DNA of 64,000 nt from Rhodovulum kholense (GTDB lineage: Bacteria > Pseudomonadota > Alphaproteobacteria > Rhodobacterales > Rhodobacteraceae), in the NCBI RefSeq assembly GCF_003053725.1, contig NZ_QAYC01000002.1, forward strand, positions 248,001 to 312,000, given 5' to 3'. Positions 32,791 to 42,036 of the stretch are shown here, in pieces (within the stretch, counting starts at the first letter, position 1; every line of letters starts with the position of its first letter). The notes beneath the pieces were generated by a model, which searched no databases, was not told the origin of the DNA, and worked only from the letters and a program-made list of their open reading frames with translations. Made by a program: the position numbers and the translations under genes.

Positions 32791-33917
32791 CCGACGCCCC
32801 CGAAGACGACCTGATCGCCCGAATCGACGCGGTGCTGGCGGCGGGGACCCTGCCCGACCCCGGGCGGCGCCAGGGCATGCGGCTGCGCCAGCGCCTGTCG
32901 CAGCCGGTGCGGGTGGCGGTCGCGGGTCCTGCTCAGACCGGCAAGTCGTCGCTGATCGCGCTGCTGGCCGGATGGGATGCCGATGCCGGCCCGGTCGCGA
33001 ACGCGCCCCCTGCGGGCATTCCCTCGGATCTTTTCGATCGGATGCTGCTGCTGGAATGCCCTCTGGCGCCCGACGAGACGCTGCCCTGTGGCGCGGGGAT
33101 GCCCGATATCGTGCTCTGGACCAGCCAGAGTTTCGAGGCGCCCGAAAGCGCCGCCTGGGCGCGGGTACCCGAGAGCCTGAAGGACCATTCCTTTCTGGTG
33201 CTGACCAAAGCCGACCTGCTGATCCGGGAAGGCGTGCTGTACGACCGGCTGGACCGGCTGCGCCAGCTTGTGGGCGTCGAATTCCATGCGCTTTTTCCGC
33301 TGGCCACCACCGAGGCGCTGGCCGCCGACCGTGGCCGCGCGCCCTGCATGCCCGCCGAACACGGGCCAAGCGGCGCCAAGGCGCTGTTCGCCGCACTCGA
33401 GCGGATGGTGCGGCAGGGCTTCGATGCCGACCGCGACCTGGCCGAGACCTTCCTGCACCGCTATGGCAGCCATGGCCGGTTCTCGGGCCCTGGCCCGCGC
33501 CGCGGGCACCCCGGCGCGGGTGCCCCGATGCCAAGCCCCGGGCCCAAGCCGCCGTCCCCCTCCGCGCCGCCCGATGCGGTGCAGAAGCGCCTTCGCCCCC
33601 GCGCCGGCGCGGACGACCGGAACCTCTGCGAACGCGGGCTTGCGGTTCTTGCCCAGGCGGCCTTCGCGCTTCCCGAACGGGTCGACCGTGACGACGCCGT
33701 CGCCGGGGTTCTGGGGATCTGCGCCGACACCGCGCTGAGCCTTGCCGACCTTCTGGGCGAGGTCCGGGATGTCTGCCCCGATCTCGACGAGGACATCCTC
33801 GATGCCTCCGAGATGCTGCAGCTTCTGGCGGTCGAGGACGATCCGGCCGCAGCCGCCGATGCCGTCACGCTTCTGCTGCAACTGCGGCGCGGGTTCGAGA
33901 CCCGGCTGAGCGCCTGA
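32787..33917 (+). CDS. P-loop GTPase of the kinase-dynamin cluster
   Basis: A 376-residue protein starting at GTG 32787 (overlap GTGA with the PP2C stop; GGGGGGA upstream). The GTPase core spans about 40-215: G1 VAGPAQTGKSSLIALL, a short G3 region around LLLECPLAPDE without a clear DxxG, and G4 VLTKADLL. A Pro-rich linker (about 245-270) leads to an all-alpha C-terminal region (about 275-376) rich in Leu, Asp and Glu. The degenerate G3 means hydrolysis may be slow or depend on a partner. It could regulate or pair with the two larger dynamin-like GTPases downstream. Confidence 0.7.
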   Translation: MTDAPEDDLIARIDAVLAAGTLPDPGRRQGMRLRQRLSQPVRVAVAGPAQTGKSSLIALLAGWDADAGPVANAPPAGIPSDLFDRMLLLECPLAPDETLPCGAGMPDIVLWTSQSFEAPESAAWARVPESLKDHSFLVLTKADLLIREGVLYDRLDRLRQLVGVEFHALFPLATTEALAADRGRAPCMPAEHGPSGAKALFAALERMVRQGFDADRDLAETFLHRYGSHGRFSGPGPRRGHPGAGAPMPSPGPKPPSPSAPPDAVQKRLRPRAGADDRNLCERGLAVLAQAAFALPERVDRDDAVAGVLGICADTALSLADLLGEVRDVCPDLDEDILDASEMLQLLAVEDDPAAAADAVTLLLQLRRGFETRLSA

Positions 33918-34037
33918 GGAACGCCGCAACGACGCCATGCAATGGCCATTTTCGAGCGCATAATTGTTTCAGATGTCACAACAAAACGCCTGCTTCCGCC
34001 GGGCTGGCGCAGTCTCGGGCGAGTCGCAGGCCAGAAA

Positions 34038-36125
34038 ATGGGGATTGGACCCGTGATGCAGGATGCATCTGCCTCCGCGCGCCCCGAAGCCGCCCGGCCC
34101 GATGCCCGTCACCCGGATCTGCTGGGCGATGGGCTCGACGGGTTTGCGCCGGTCGCCGAGCGTCTGGCCACCCTGCGCGCGGCGCTGGCCGATCTCGGCC
34201 GGGTCGGCGACGCAACCGCCGCGCGCGGCGCGCTCCGGCTGTCCGCACAGCTTGACGCGCTCGAACCCAGCGTGACCTTCGTCGGCCAGGTCAAGGCGGG
34301 CAAGACCTCGCTGATCAACGCGATGCTGGGCTGGCCCGACCTGTTGCCCGCCGACGTGAACCCCTGGACCTCGGTCGTGACCTCGCTCCATCTGGCGCCC
34401 GCCCCTCAGACCCTCGCGGGCGAGGCCCGGTTCCGCTTCTTCGACCGCGAGGAATGGGCGCGGCTGGTCGAAAAGGGCGGACGTCTCGGCGAACTGGCCA
34501 GCCGGGCCGGGGCCGAAGACGACCTTGACAAGGTCCGCCGCCAGGTCGAGCGGATGCGCGAGAAATCCCAGGGCCGCCTCGGTCGGCGGTTCGAGCTGCT
34601 GCTGGGCCAGGAGCACCGCTATTCCGCCTTCGATCTGGGGCTCGTCGAACGCTATGTCTGTCTCGGCGACGATTTCGAGGACGAAGAGGATGGCGCCGAC
34701 GCCCGGTTCGAGGCCGCGGGCCGCTTCGCCGACATCACCAAATCGGCCGATCTGCAGGTCGATCATGCGGCGATGCCCATGCGCCTGTGCCTGCGCGACA
34801 CGCCCGGCGTCAACGATACTTTCCTGATGCGCGAACAGATCACCATCGGCGCAATCCGCGACAGCCGGCTTTGCGTGTTGGTGCTGTCGGCGCATCAGGC
34901 GCTGTCCAGCGTCGACATGGCGCTGATCCGGCTGATCGCCACGGTCAAGGCACGCGACGTGGTGATCTTCGTCAACCGCATCGACGAGCTTTCCGATCCG
35001 GTCCCGCAAGTGGCCGAGATCCGCGCCTCGATCCGCGCCACGCTGAAGGCGCAGAACGGCCCGGTGGACGCGCCGATCCTGTTCGGCAGCGCGGTCTGGG
35101 CCGCCCATGCGCTGAGCGGCACGCTGCCGGGCCTGCCCGAAGGCAGCCGCCGCGCGCTGCAGCGCCTGGCCCGGGAACGCTTTCAGGGCGGCGAGGACCC
35201 GCAGACCCAGCTGCGCGGGGTCTGGGACATGTCCGGCCTGCCCGCGCTGTACCGCACGATTGCCGAGCGCCTCAACGACGGCGCTGGCCGCGAGGTGCTG
35301 GACCGCATCGCCCGCAGCACCGCCAATCTTGCCCGCAGCATCGGCGCCGCGCAGGGCACGGCCCTTCCCGCAGGCGCGCGGCCGACAGTCGACCGGGCCA
35401 CGCTCGAGGCCCAGATCGCGGCCATCGCGCATCGCGCCGAAGAGGCCCTGGCCCGTGTCATCGACCGCGAACAGACCGAGTTCCGGACCCGGCTGGAGCG
35501 GTCGCATCGCAGTTTTCTCGACCGCGCCACGGCGGCCCTGATCGCCCATCTGGAAACCGAGAGCGAAGGCACCGTCTGGACCTACGAACCGACCGGGCTC
35601 CGGATGCTGCTGCGCTCGGCTTGCCAGCTTTTCGGCACGCGGATGCAGGCCGCGGCGCGGGGCGTGCTGGACGAGCTCGCGCGCGATATCGCCGCTGTCT
35701 ACCACAATGCGCTTGGGATTGACGGAGCGTTCACGGTCGAGGCCCCCGACCCGCCCCGGATCGGGCCACCGGTCGACATCGCGCGCACCATCGCGCTGGA
35801 CGTCAAGGGCAGCTGGTGGCGCCGCTGGTGGACCCGCCGCCGCGGCCATGGCGCCTTCGCCGCCGATTTCCACGCGATGATCCGGGACGAAACCCTGCCG
35901 ATCCTCGATGCCCTGCGCCACGACCATGCCGAACGGGTCCGCGCCGATCTGATGGCGACATTGGCCGGTTTTGTCGACGACCAGCGCGAAATCGTCGAGG
36001 CCCTGACCCGCAAGGACGAGGTCGCGCCCGACGCTCTGGACGTGGCGCTGCGGAGGCAGGCCCGGCAGGATCGCCTGCAGGCCATCGAAAGCGCGATGAC
36101 GACGATGCTGAAAGAGGCGGCCTGA
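34038..36125 (+). CDS. Dynamin-like large GTPase with Trp/Arg-rich membrane patch
   Basis: A 695-residue dynamin-superfamily GTPase. G1 is GQVKAGKTSLINAM (Gly83-), G2 a Thr in NPWTSVVTSL, G3 RDTPGVND (Asp254) and G4 FVNRIDEL (Asn313). Helical regions of about 90 residues inserted between G2 and G3 and the long C-terminal helical stalk (about 440-690) are typical of dynamin-like proteins. The patch SWWRRWWTRRRGHG (about 590-603) is a candidate membrane-binding paddle. ATG 34038 or 34056 are both possible. An AT-richer segment at 33945-33990 may hold an internal promoter. Confidence 0.85.
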   Translation: MGIGPVMQDASASARPEAARPDARHPDLLGDGLDGFAPVAERLATLRAALADLGRVGDATAARGALRLSAQLDALEPSVTFVGQVKAGKTSLINAMLGWPDLLPADVNPWTSVVTSLHLAPAPQTLAGEARFRFFDREEWARLVEKGGRLGELASRAGAEDDLDKVRRQVERMREKSQGRLGRRFELLLGQEHRYSAFDLGLVERYVCLGDDFEDEEDGADARFEAAGRFADITKSADLQVDHAAMPMRLCLRDTPGVNDTFLMREQITIGAIRDSRLCVLVLSAHQALSSVDMALIRLIATVKARDVVIFVNRIDELSDPVPQVAEIRASIRATLKAQNGPVDAPILFGSAVWAAHALSGTLPGLPEGSRRALQRLARERFQGGEDPQTQLRGVWDMSGLPALYRTIAERLNDGAGREVLDRIARSTANLARSIGAAQGTALPAGARPTVDRATLEAQIAAIAHRAEEALARVIDREQTEFRTRLERSHRSFLDRATAALIAHLETESEGTVWTYEPTGLRMLLRSACQLFGTRMQAAARGVLDELARDIAAVYHNALGIDGAFTVEAPDPPRIGPPVDIARTIALDVKGSWWRRWWTRRRGHGAFAADFHAMIRDETLPILDALRHDHAERVRADLMATLAGFVDDQREIVEALTRKDEVAPDALDVALRRQARQDRLQAIESAMTTMLKEAA

Positions 36126-36164
36126 GACCCGCCGACGCCCGAGACCTGCGGAAGAGACTGTCAG

Positions 36165-37466
36165 ATGAGCGATCCCTACGACCTTGATATCCGGGCGATG
36201 CTGGAACGCGCCCAGGCGATGGACGCGGCACCGGCCCGGCCGCGCCCGGCCGAAAGCGGTGCGAGCCGTCCGGCGCTGGCCCCCGAAGAGGCCGTGCGCG
36301 CGCAATTCGGTGGCCGGGACCGGTCCGACGCTCTGGAGACCACGCCCGACGCCGACACCAGCTCTGACCGTCCCGCAGCAGATCCGGACAACGCGGTCGA
36401 GACGGGCGCGGACCAGATCCCGCACGGGAGCACGGAACCGCCTCAGACGGATACCTCTGCCCCCCCGGCCGAGGCCACACCGCCCAAGGCCGACCCTGAA
36501 TTTGCACCTGCACCTGAACCTGACAAGGATGCCCTTGCAGCCGGCACCGATCCGGCCCGCCCAGCCGATCCGGTCGAAGTCGAGGTTCGCCCGCATCTGC
36601 CCGCCTTCGCCGCACACCCGAACCCTGCCGATCTGCCCCCCGGGGCACGGCCCTGCCTCGCGCTGATGGGCGAATTCAGCGCGGGCAAAAGCACGCTGAT
36701 CCATCTGTTGATCGGCCAGTCGCCGCTGCCGGTGAAGGTGACCGCGACCCAGCTGCCGCCGGTACGGCTCTCCTACGGCTCTGCCCCCGCCTGGCGCGAG
36801 GATCGTTTCGGCCACACCGAACCCGTCGAGATGGCCGACCTGCACCGTCTGTCGCCCGCCGAAACCCGGCTGATCCAGATCCATGCCGAAGCCGAGATCC
36901 TCAAGCTTTGCGACCTGATCGACATGCCGGGCATTTCGGACCCGAACATGGGCTCGGAGGTCTGGGAAAACGCCATCGGCCTCGCGGACGGGGTGATCTG
37001 GTGCAGCCATGCGACCCAGGCCTGGCGCCAGTCCGAAGCCGCGGTCTGGGACATGTTCGCCGACCGGCTGGGCGAAACGAGCCTTTTGCTGCTGACCCGG
37101 TTCGACAAGCTGGTGACCGACCGCGACCGCACCCGGGTGTTGCGCCGGGTGCGGCGCGAAACCGAAGGGCTTTTTGCCGACATCTGCCCGATCGCCCTGA
37201 CCGATGCGCTGGATGCGCAGGACGATCCGGCGCGCTGGGCTGCCAGCGGCGCCGACGGGTTTGGCCATGCGCTGCGGCAGGTGCTGCGGCTGCTGGGCGC
37301 AACGGCGAACGACCGGGACGCGCCGGTCCTGCTGGACCCGGACTGGCGCGTCGGCGGGGCTGGCATGCCCGTGCGTCCGCGGCGGGTGCAGATCGACGAA
37401 AGCCGCACTCGGAGCCCGCGGCCCCTGCGCGCGCAACGGCCCGGCGCAGCCCCCCCGCCGGCCTGA
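36165..37466 (+). CDS. Second dynamin-family GTPase
   Basis: A 433-residue GTPase. Residues 1-160 are low-complexity, rich in Asp, Pro, Thr and Ala. The GTPase domain (about 160-390) has G1 GEFSAGKSTLIHLL (Gly169-), a Thr-rich G2 (TATQLPPVRLSY), G3 IDMPGISD and G4 LLTRFDKL. No long stalk follows, only a basic C-terminus (RTRSPRPLRAQRPG). It could act with the larger dynamin-like protein encoded 39 bp upstream, as bacterial dynamin pairs do (inference). The disordered N-terminus offers Thr residues for phosphorylation and FHA docking. Confidence 0.85.
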   Translation: MSDPYDLDIRAMLERAQAMDAAPARPRPAESGASRPALAPEEAVRAQFGGRDRSDALETTPDADTSSDRPAADPDNAVETGADQIPHGSTEPPQTDTSAPPAEATPPKADPEFAPAPEPDKDALAAGTDPARPADPVEVEVRPHLPAFAAHPNPADLPPGARPCLALMGEFSAGKSTLIHLLIGQSPLPVKVTATQLPPVRLSYGSAPAWREDRFGHTEPVEMADLHRLSPAETRLIQIHAEAEILKLCDLIDMPGISDPNMGSEVWENAIGLADGVIWCSHATQAWRQSEAAVWDMFADRLGETSLLLLTRFDKLVTDRDRTRVLRRVRRETEGLFADICPIALTDALDAQDDPARWAASGADGFGHALRQVLRLLGATANDRDAPVLLDPDWRVGGAGMPVRPRRVQIDESRTRSPRPLRAQRPGAAPPPA

Positions 37467-37609
37467 CGCCGGCCTGACCACACGTCCGGTCCATAGCAAG
37501 GCGTGTAAGCCCGCGAAGGTCCATTCCGTTGCACCCCCTTGGCACGCGACGCCCGCTTGCGCGCTATTGCCAGTGGCCGCCGCCGGAAATTCGGATAAAC
37601 TCGGGCACG

Positions 37610-38041
37610 ATGCCGCTGACCATCACCATTCAGGCGCTGCGACGGGCGATTCCCGATTGCCGGGTGATCGCATTCGTCGACTTGTCGGCGCGGCTGGTGC
37701 TGCGGGCCGAGGCCGAGCATCCTCAGCCCCAGGAATTCTACGATGCGCTTTGTCTTCGCGGCGCCCTGCTTCTGGGCGGGCAGGCCGCTGCGGCCTCGAC
37801 AGAAGTGTTCGGGACCGATCAGGCGCCCCCCGAGGCGGTATTGCTGCACGGGGGCGGGTTCGAGCTTTTCGTGCGGGCGCCGCGCGACCCGGACGAGGCA
37901 CTTTGCGCGGTGATCGGAGGCGAGGCCGATATCGCGGCCGCGCTTGCCGCCATGCGCGCCACCATGGCCGAAATCGTCGAGATCGTCGATGCCGCGCCCC
38001 CGGCCACCGCGGCTGGCGGGTCGCAGGAGCGGGGCCGCTGA
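37610..38041 (+). CDS. Roadblock/LC7-like protein (tentative)
   Basis: A 143-residue protein of mixed alpha/beta pattern: an N-terminal helix (LTITIQALRRAIPDC), a strand VIAFVDLSARLVLRAEA, then EFYDALCLRGALLLGG and strands ending FELFVRAPRDPDEALCAVIGG. This order resembles roadblock/LC7 domains, which bind and regulate small GTPases in bacteria (MglB type). Similarity is weak, so the name is tentative. It lies 143 bp after the second dynamin gene and one base before the next gene. A GTPase regulator would fit the cluster. Confidence 0.5.
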   Translation: MPLTITIQALRRAIPDCRVIAFVDLSARLVLRAEAEHPQPQEFYDALCLRGALLLGGQAAAASTEVFGTDQAPPEAVLLHGGGFELFVRAPRDPDEALCAVIGGEADIAAALAAMRATMAEIVEIVDAAPPATAAGGSQERGR

Positions 38042-38042
38042 G

Positions 38043-38909
38043 ATGGCCGGGCTCGAGCGTCTCAACGCCGCGCTGGCCAAGCTGAGGGGCGCCGAGGCCG
38101 CCGCCGAACGCACGGTGCCCGGGGGCGTGGACGGGATCGTCGAGGTGCTGCTGACCGAGATTTCGGAAACGATCCTGCCGCGCGAAATGACCATAGGCGA
38201 CGGGGCGGGACAGGAAATCCGGCTGCTGGCTGCCCGTCGGCGCCTGTTGCGGGTGGGCCGCACGGCGCCGGTGACACCGGACGCGACGCCGATCCCGGCC
38301 GAGCCGCCAGAGGCCACCGGCGATCCCGCCGAGCCGCTGATTGCCGCCTTTCACGGCCGGGTTCGCCCCTTCGTCGCCAAGGCGGCCGAGCTGTCGGTCG
38401 CCGCGAGCCGCCCTCCCTACCGGGTCGATCCGACCGAAGCGGGGTGTTCGGTCGAGGCGCTGCGCGCGGCCGCAGACCGCGACTGGACCGCGCCTGCGGC
38501 CAGCGCCCCCACGCCCGAGACCCGTCCTGACCTGGCCGGAGAGACCGCAACCCCGCCGCCCGATCCGGTCGGCACCTGTCTCGCCCGGGCAACGGCCGGG
38601 CTGCGGCTGCGCGAGGGCCAGATCGTCGCGATGCAGGGCGATGCCGAATTTGCCCACCGGCTGACCGGCTTCACCGGGCTCGGGTTCGGCGCGATGACCA
38701 AGGCCGCCGGAGACGGCCCCGGGACCACCTGCGCGATCCTGCGCGCCCCCGCGCCGCTGAACCTTCTGCTGGTGCGGGTCGCCCACGGCCGGGACGCCGC
38801 GCTTTTCCTGACCCCGACCGACGAGCTTCCCGCGATCCTCGCCCTCTGCCGCGCGACCGGACCTGCCGCAAGGAGTGCGCCGCTTGACAGGGCCGGGAGC
38901 CCGGATTAA
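38043..38909 (+). CDS. Unknown protein ending the kinase-dynamin cluster
   Basis: A 288-residue protein I do not recognise. The N-terminal region (1-80) begins MAGLERLNAALAKLRGAEAA and continues through a helical/strand segment ending RRRLLRVGR. The middle (about 95-185) is Pro/Ala/Thr-rich. The C-terminal ~100 residues alternate strands and helices (LREGQIVAMQGDAEF, LLLVRVAHGRDAALFL) and might be a second roadblock-like domain (weak inference). It starts one base after the preceding stop, so the two are translated together. The cobalamin riboswitch begins just after its stop. Confidence 0.7.
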   Translation: MAGLERLNAALAKLRGAEAAAERTVPGGVDGIVEVLLTEISETILPREMTIGDGAGQEIRLLAARRRLLRVGRTAPVTPDATPIPAEPPEATGDPAEPLIAAFHGRVRPFVAKAAELSVAASRPPYRVDPTEAGCSVEALRAAADRDWTAPAASAPTPETRPDLAGETATPPPDPVGTCLARATAGLRLREGQIVAMQGDAEFAHRLTGFTGLGFGAMTKAAGDGPGTTCAILRAPAPLNLLLVRVAHGRDAALFLTPTDELPAILALCRATGPAARSAPLDRAGSPD

Positions 38910-38919
38910 CGGACAATTG

Positions 38920-39090
38920 TCTTGGTTCGCCTGGAAACGGGCGATGAAAAGGGAACGCGGTGCGGCCTTCGTCGGCTCAATTCCGCGGCTGCCCCCGCAA
39001 CTGTAAGCGGCGAGCGCGGCTGATCGTGCCACTGGGGTCCGCCCCGGGAAGGCCAGCCAAGCGAGGACCCGCAAGCCAGGAGACCTGCCA
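38920..39090 (+). ncRNA. Cobalamin riboswitch upstream of btuB
   Basis: Conserved elements of the AdoCbl/B12 riboswitch appear in order: AAAAGGGAA near 38947, CTGCCCCCGCAACTGTAAGC at about 38989-39008, GCCACTG near 39028, GGGAAGGC near 39046, and the B12 box AGCCAGGAGACCTGCC at 39074-39089. It should switch off the downstream btuB-btuF-cobQ genes when cobalamin is plentiful. Boundaries are approximate. Confidence 0.95.
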
Positions 39091-39138
39091 GGGCGATCAC
39101 CCAGCCTGTCCGCGGGGCGCGGCGCAGGCGGCGGTCCA

Positions 39139-39169
39139 TCCGCAGTGGTGACGCATCACCGTCTGCGGA
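39139..39169 (+). promoter_or_regulatory. Hairpin in the riboswitch expression platform
   Basis: TCCGCAG (39139-39145) pairs with CTGCGGA (39163-39169), enclosing GGTGA (39147-39151) paired with TCACC (39156-39160). It lies between the B12 box and the btuB start and is followed by a short T-containing stretch. It may act as a terminator or as part of the switch. Which alternative helix it competes with is not evident by eye. Confidence 0.45.
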
Positions 39170-39246
39170 AGGCATGTCTTTCCAAGGACCCCACGACAGG
39201 ACGGACCGCCCGCCGCGGCGGTTCCCGAGACCGGAACGGAACCGAC

Positions 39247-41106
39247 ATGACCAGACCCACCCTTTGCCTCACGCTCGGCCTCGCCGCGCTGAGTCCCTTG
39301 CCCGCCCTGGCGCAGGAGGTCCAGTCCAGCCTGATGCTGGACGAGATCACCGCCAGCGCCAGCCTCACGCCCATCGCCACCAACCGGACCGGCGCGACGG
39401 TCGAGACGCTCGAGAGCAGCGAGATCGCCGCAGGCGGTCAGAATCTGGGCCAGACCCTTGCCACCCTGCCGGGCGTGTCGATCACGCAGAATGGCGGGCT
39501 CGGGCAGACCGCCACGCTTCGGATTCGCGGGCTTGGAAACGGCTATATCGCGACCCGGATCGACGGGATGGGCTTTGCCGATCCCTCGGGCACCCCCGCC
39601 GCGCTCGACTTCGGCACCCTGACCGCCGGACTGCTCTCCAGGATCGAAGTGCTGAAGGGCTCGCAATCCGCGCTTTTCGGCGCGAATGCCATCGCGGGCG
39701 TTGTCGACATCACCACATGGAGACCGGAAAAACTGGGCTTTTCGGGGCGCGCCACGGTCGAAACTGGCACCTATGGCAGCTACTCTGCCGGTCTGAGCCT
39801 TGGCCAGAAGACCGAACGCGGCGAAATCTCGGCCACGATCTCGCATGTCGAAACCGACGGCTTCTCGACCCTGTCGGGCAATGACGAAGCGGACGGCTTT
39901 GACGAAGATTCGGTCTCGCTCAATGCCGCCTACGATCTGACCGACACCCTTCGGCTGGGCTTCTCGGGATTCTATTCCGACGGAAACTCGGACTATGACA
40001 GCGACGTTACCGACACTAACCCGATCACCCGATCGGAGGCGACGCGAAAAGGCCTGCGCGCCTTCGCCCAATTCGCGATCGGAGCGGTCGACAACGAACT
40101 GTCGCTGGCGCGCACGCAGACCGAGCGCAGCTACCGTTCGAGTTTCGGAACGTCCCTTTATGATGGCACCAGCCGGGCCGCCAGCTACCTCGGAACGGCC
40201 TCTCTGGCGGCCGGGACCGACCTGTCCTTCGGCGCCGACTGGAAGCAGGACGAAGCCACGCTTGACGGCGAGACCTATTCGGTCATCAACCGCGCGCTCT
40301 TTGCAGAGCTTCGCCAGGCCGCGACCGACGACATCGATCTGTCGCTTTCGCTGCGCTACGATGATTATTCAAGCTTTGACGATCAGGTGACCGGCCGCGC
40401 CGCGCTGGCCTGGCGGCTCCAGCCCGACCTGATCTTCCGCACCTCTCTGGGCACCGGCTATCGCGTCCCCGCGCTTTACGAACTTTACGGCACCATTACC
40501 GGCGACACGGTCGGCAACCCGGACCTCAACCCCGAAACCAGCACCAGCTTCGACATCGGGCTTGAAAAACGGCTGTCGGGCGACGGGTTCCTGAAAGCCA
40601 CCGCCTTCTTTGCGGAAATCGATGACAAGATCGACTATGGCGCGGCCGACCCCGCCATCTGCAGCTATGCCTGGGGCTGCTACCGCCAGCTTGACGGAAC
40701 CACCCGCAGCCAGGGCCTGGAACTGTCCGGCCGCTACGACATGACCCCTGCGACCGCGCTTTACGGCAGCTACACCTATACCGACGTGCGCTGGAAAGGC
40801 GACCGGCTCGACCGCGTCCCGCTCCACGATCTTCTGCTGGGCGTCAGCAGCGAGGTGACGTCGCGGCTCACGGCCGATGTCTCGTACCAATATGTGGCCG
40901 GGCGCCTCGACCCTTACGGTTCTCTGCCCGATGCCGGGCTTGCCGCAGCCCAGGTCACCTACGCGCTGGGCAACGGCACCGAGGCCTATGCAAGGATCGA
41001 AAACCTCTTCGACGAGGAGTTCTACTCGGCCGTCGCCTATGGCGGCACCTATCACTACAACACCACGGGCCGGGCGCTCTATGTGGGTCTGCGTGCCTCC
41101 TTCTAG
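39247..41106 (+). CDS. btuB: TonB-dependent cobalamin receptor
   Basis: A 619-residue outer-membrane receptor. It has a signal peptide (about 1-22, ending ALAQE), then a TonB-box-like region, then a plug domain (LGQTLATLPGVSITQNGG, TATLRIRGLG, EVLKGSQSALFGANAIAGVV). The 22-strand barrel ends in the C-terminal phenylalanine of [12 protein letters not shown]. The length is close to E. coli BtuB (about 614, from memory). Substrate assignment rests on the preceding cobalamin riboswitch and the following btuF and cobQ. ATG 39247 is placed at the signal peptide. Confidence 0.92.
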   Translation: MTRPTLCLTLGLAALSPLPALAQEVQSSLMLDEITASASLTPIATNRTGATVETLESSEIAAGGQNLGQTLATLPGVSITQNGGLGQTATLRIRGLGNGYIATRIDGMGFADPSGTPAALDFGTLTAGLLSRIEVLKGSQSALFGANAIAGVVDITTWRPEKLGFSGRATVETGTYGSYSAGLSLGQKTERGEISATISHVETDGFSTLSGNDEADGFDEDSVSLNAAYDLTDTLRLGFSGFYSDGNSDYDSDVTDTNPITRSEATRKGLRAFAQFAIGAVDNELSLARTQTERSYRSSFGTSLYDGTSRAASYLGTASLAAGTDLSFGADWKQDEATLDGETYSVINRALFAELRQAATDDIDLSLSLRYDDYSSFDDQVTGRAALAWRLQPDLIFRTSLGTGYRVPALYELYGTITGDTVGNPDLNPETSTSFDIGLEKRLSGDGFLKATAFFAEIDDKIDYGAADPAICSYAWGCYRQLDGTTRSQGLELSGRYDMTPATALYGSYTYTDVRWKGDRLDRVPLHDLLLGVSSEVTSRLTADVSYQYVAGRLDPYGSLPDAGLAAAQVTYALGNGTEAYARIENLFDEEFYSAVAYGGTYHYNTTGRALYVGLRASF

Positions 41107-41947
41107 CGCGATCCGGCTCGCCGCGGCCCTCGCCCTTGCCGGGGCCGCGGTGCTGGCCGACCCGCCCGCGCGGGTCGTGTCGATGAACCTCTGCACCGAC
41201 CAGCTTGCCATGCTGGTCGCGGCCCCGGGGCAGCTCGTCTCGATCAGCGATCTTGCCTCGAACCCGATGAATTCGGCCATGCCCGAGGCCGCCCGCGCCT
41301 ACCCCGCCAATACCGGCGGCGCCGAGGAAATCTTCCTGATGCGCCCCGATCTGGTGCTGGCCGGCACCTATTCGAACCCCGCGACCCTCGCCATGCTGGA
41401 ACGTCTCGGCATCCGCGTCGCGCGGATCGGCCTGACGACGCGGCTTGCCGAGGTCCCCGAGCGGTTGCGCCAGACCGGCCGACTCCTGGGCCGCGAGGCC
41501 CGGGCCGAGGCGCTTGCCCGCACCTTCGAGCGGGACCTCGCCCGGCTCTCGCGCGGCGGCCCGCCCCGGCCGCTGGCCGCCTTCTTCTATGCCAACGGCT
41601 ATACCCAGGGCAAAGGCACGCTGTCGGACGATATCCTGACCCATGCGGGCTTCGCCAATCTCGCAGGCTCCGGCGAGGCGGCGCGCGGTCGCAGCGGCGG
41701 CTTCGATCTCGCGCTCGAAGAGCTGGTGATGGCCGATCCCGATCTCCTGATCCTGTCGCGCCCCTATCCGAAAACCTCCCGCGCCGAGGAAATCCTCGCC
41801 CATCCCGCGCTCCGCGCCCTGCCCGCCACCGCCGCCCCGGCGCTGTCCGGCCCCGACTGGGTCTGCGGCACCCCCCTCGTGCTGGATGCCCTGGCCGAGA
41901 TGACCCGCCGCCGCGATGCCCTCGCCGCCTCCCCCGACCGGAACTGA
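41081..41947 (+). CDS. btuF: Periplasmic cobalamin-binding protein (BtuF-like)
   Basis: A 288-residue ABC-type substrate-binding protein of the BtuF/FecB class with a short signal peptide ([13 protein letters not shown]). Typical features are [17 protein letters not shown], the DLASNPMN segment, [14 protein letters not shown] and [17 protein letters not shown]. The start is ATG 41081 or GTG 41093; both overlap the end of btuB. No BtuC permease or BtuD ATPase genes follow, so the membrane partner must be elsewhere. It should deliver cobalamin or cobinamide taken up by BtuB. Confidence 0.8.
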   Translation: MWVCVPPSSAIRLAAALALAGAAVLADPPARVVSMNLCTDQLAMLVAAPGQLVSISDLASNPMNSAMPEAARAYPANTGGAEEIFLMRPDLVLAGTYSNPATLAMLERLGIRVARIGLTTRLAEVPERLRQTGRLLGREARAEALARTFERDLARLSRGGPPRPLAAFFYANGYTQGKGTLSDDILTHAGFANLAGSGEAARGRSGGFDLALEELVMADPDLLILSRPYPKTSRAEEILAHPALRALPATAAPALSGPDWVCGTPLVLDALAEMTRRRDALAASPDRN

Positions 41948-42036
41948 CATCCCATGCGCTTGCAGCTTCTTCTTGGCCCAAATACCCAGGACGCAACGCC
42001 CGCAACGGGCCCAAGCTCCGAGGAAAGGCCCCCCCG

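Noticed and set aside
33969-37499. Minus-strand open frame of about 1176 codons across the dynamin genes
   Set aside because: Shadow of the two dynamin-like genes in the opposite frame. Its composition is repeat-like and no domain is visible.
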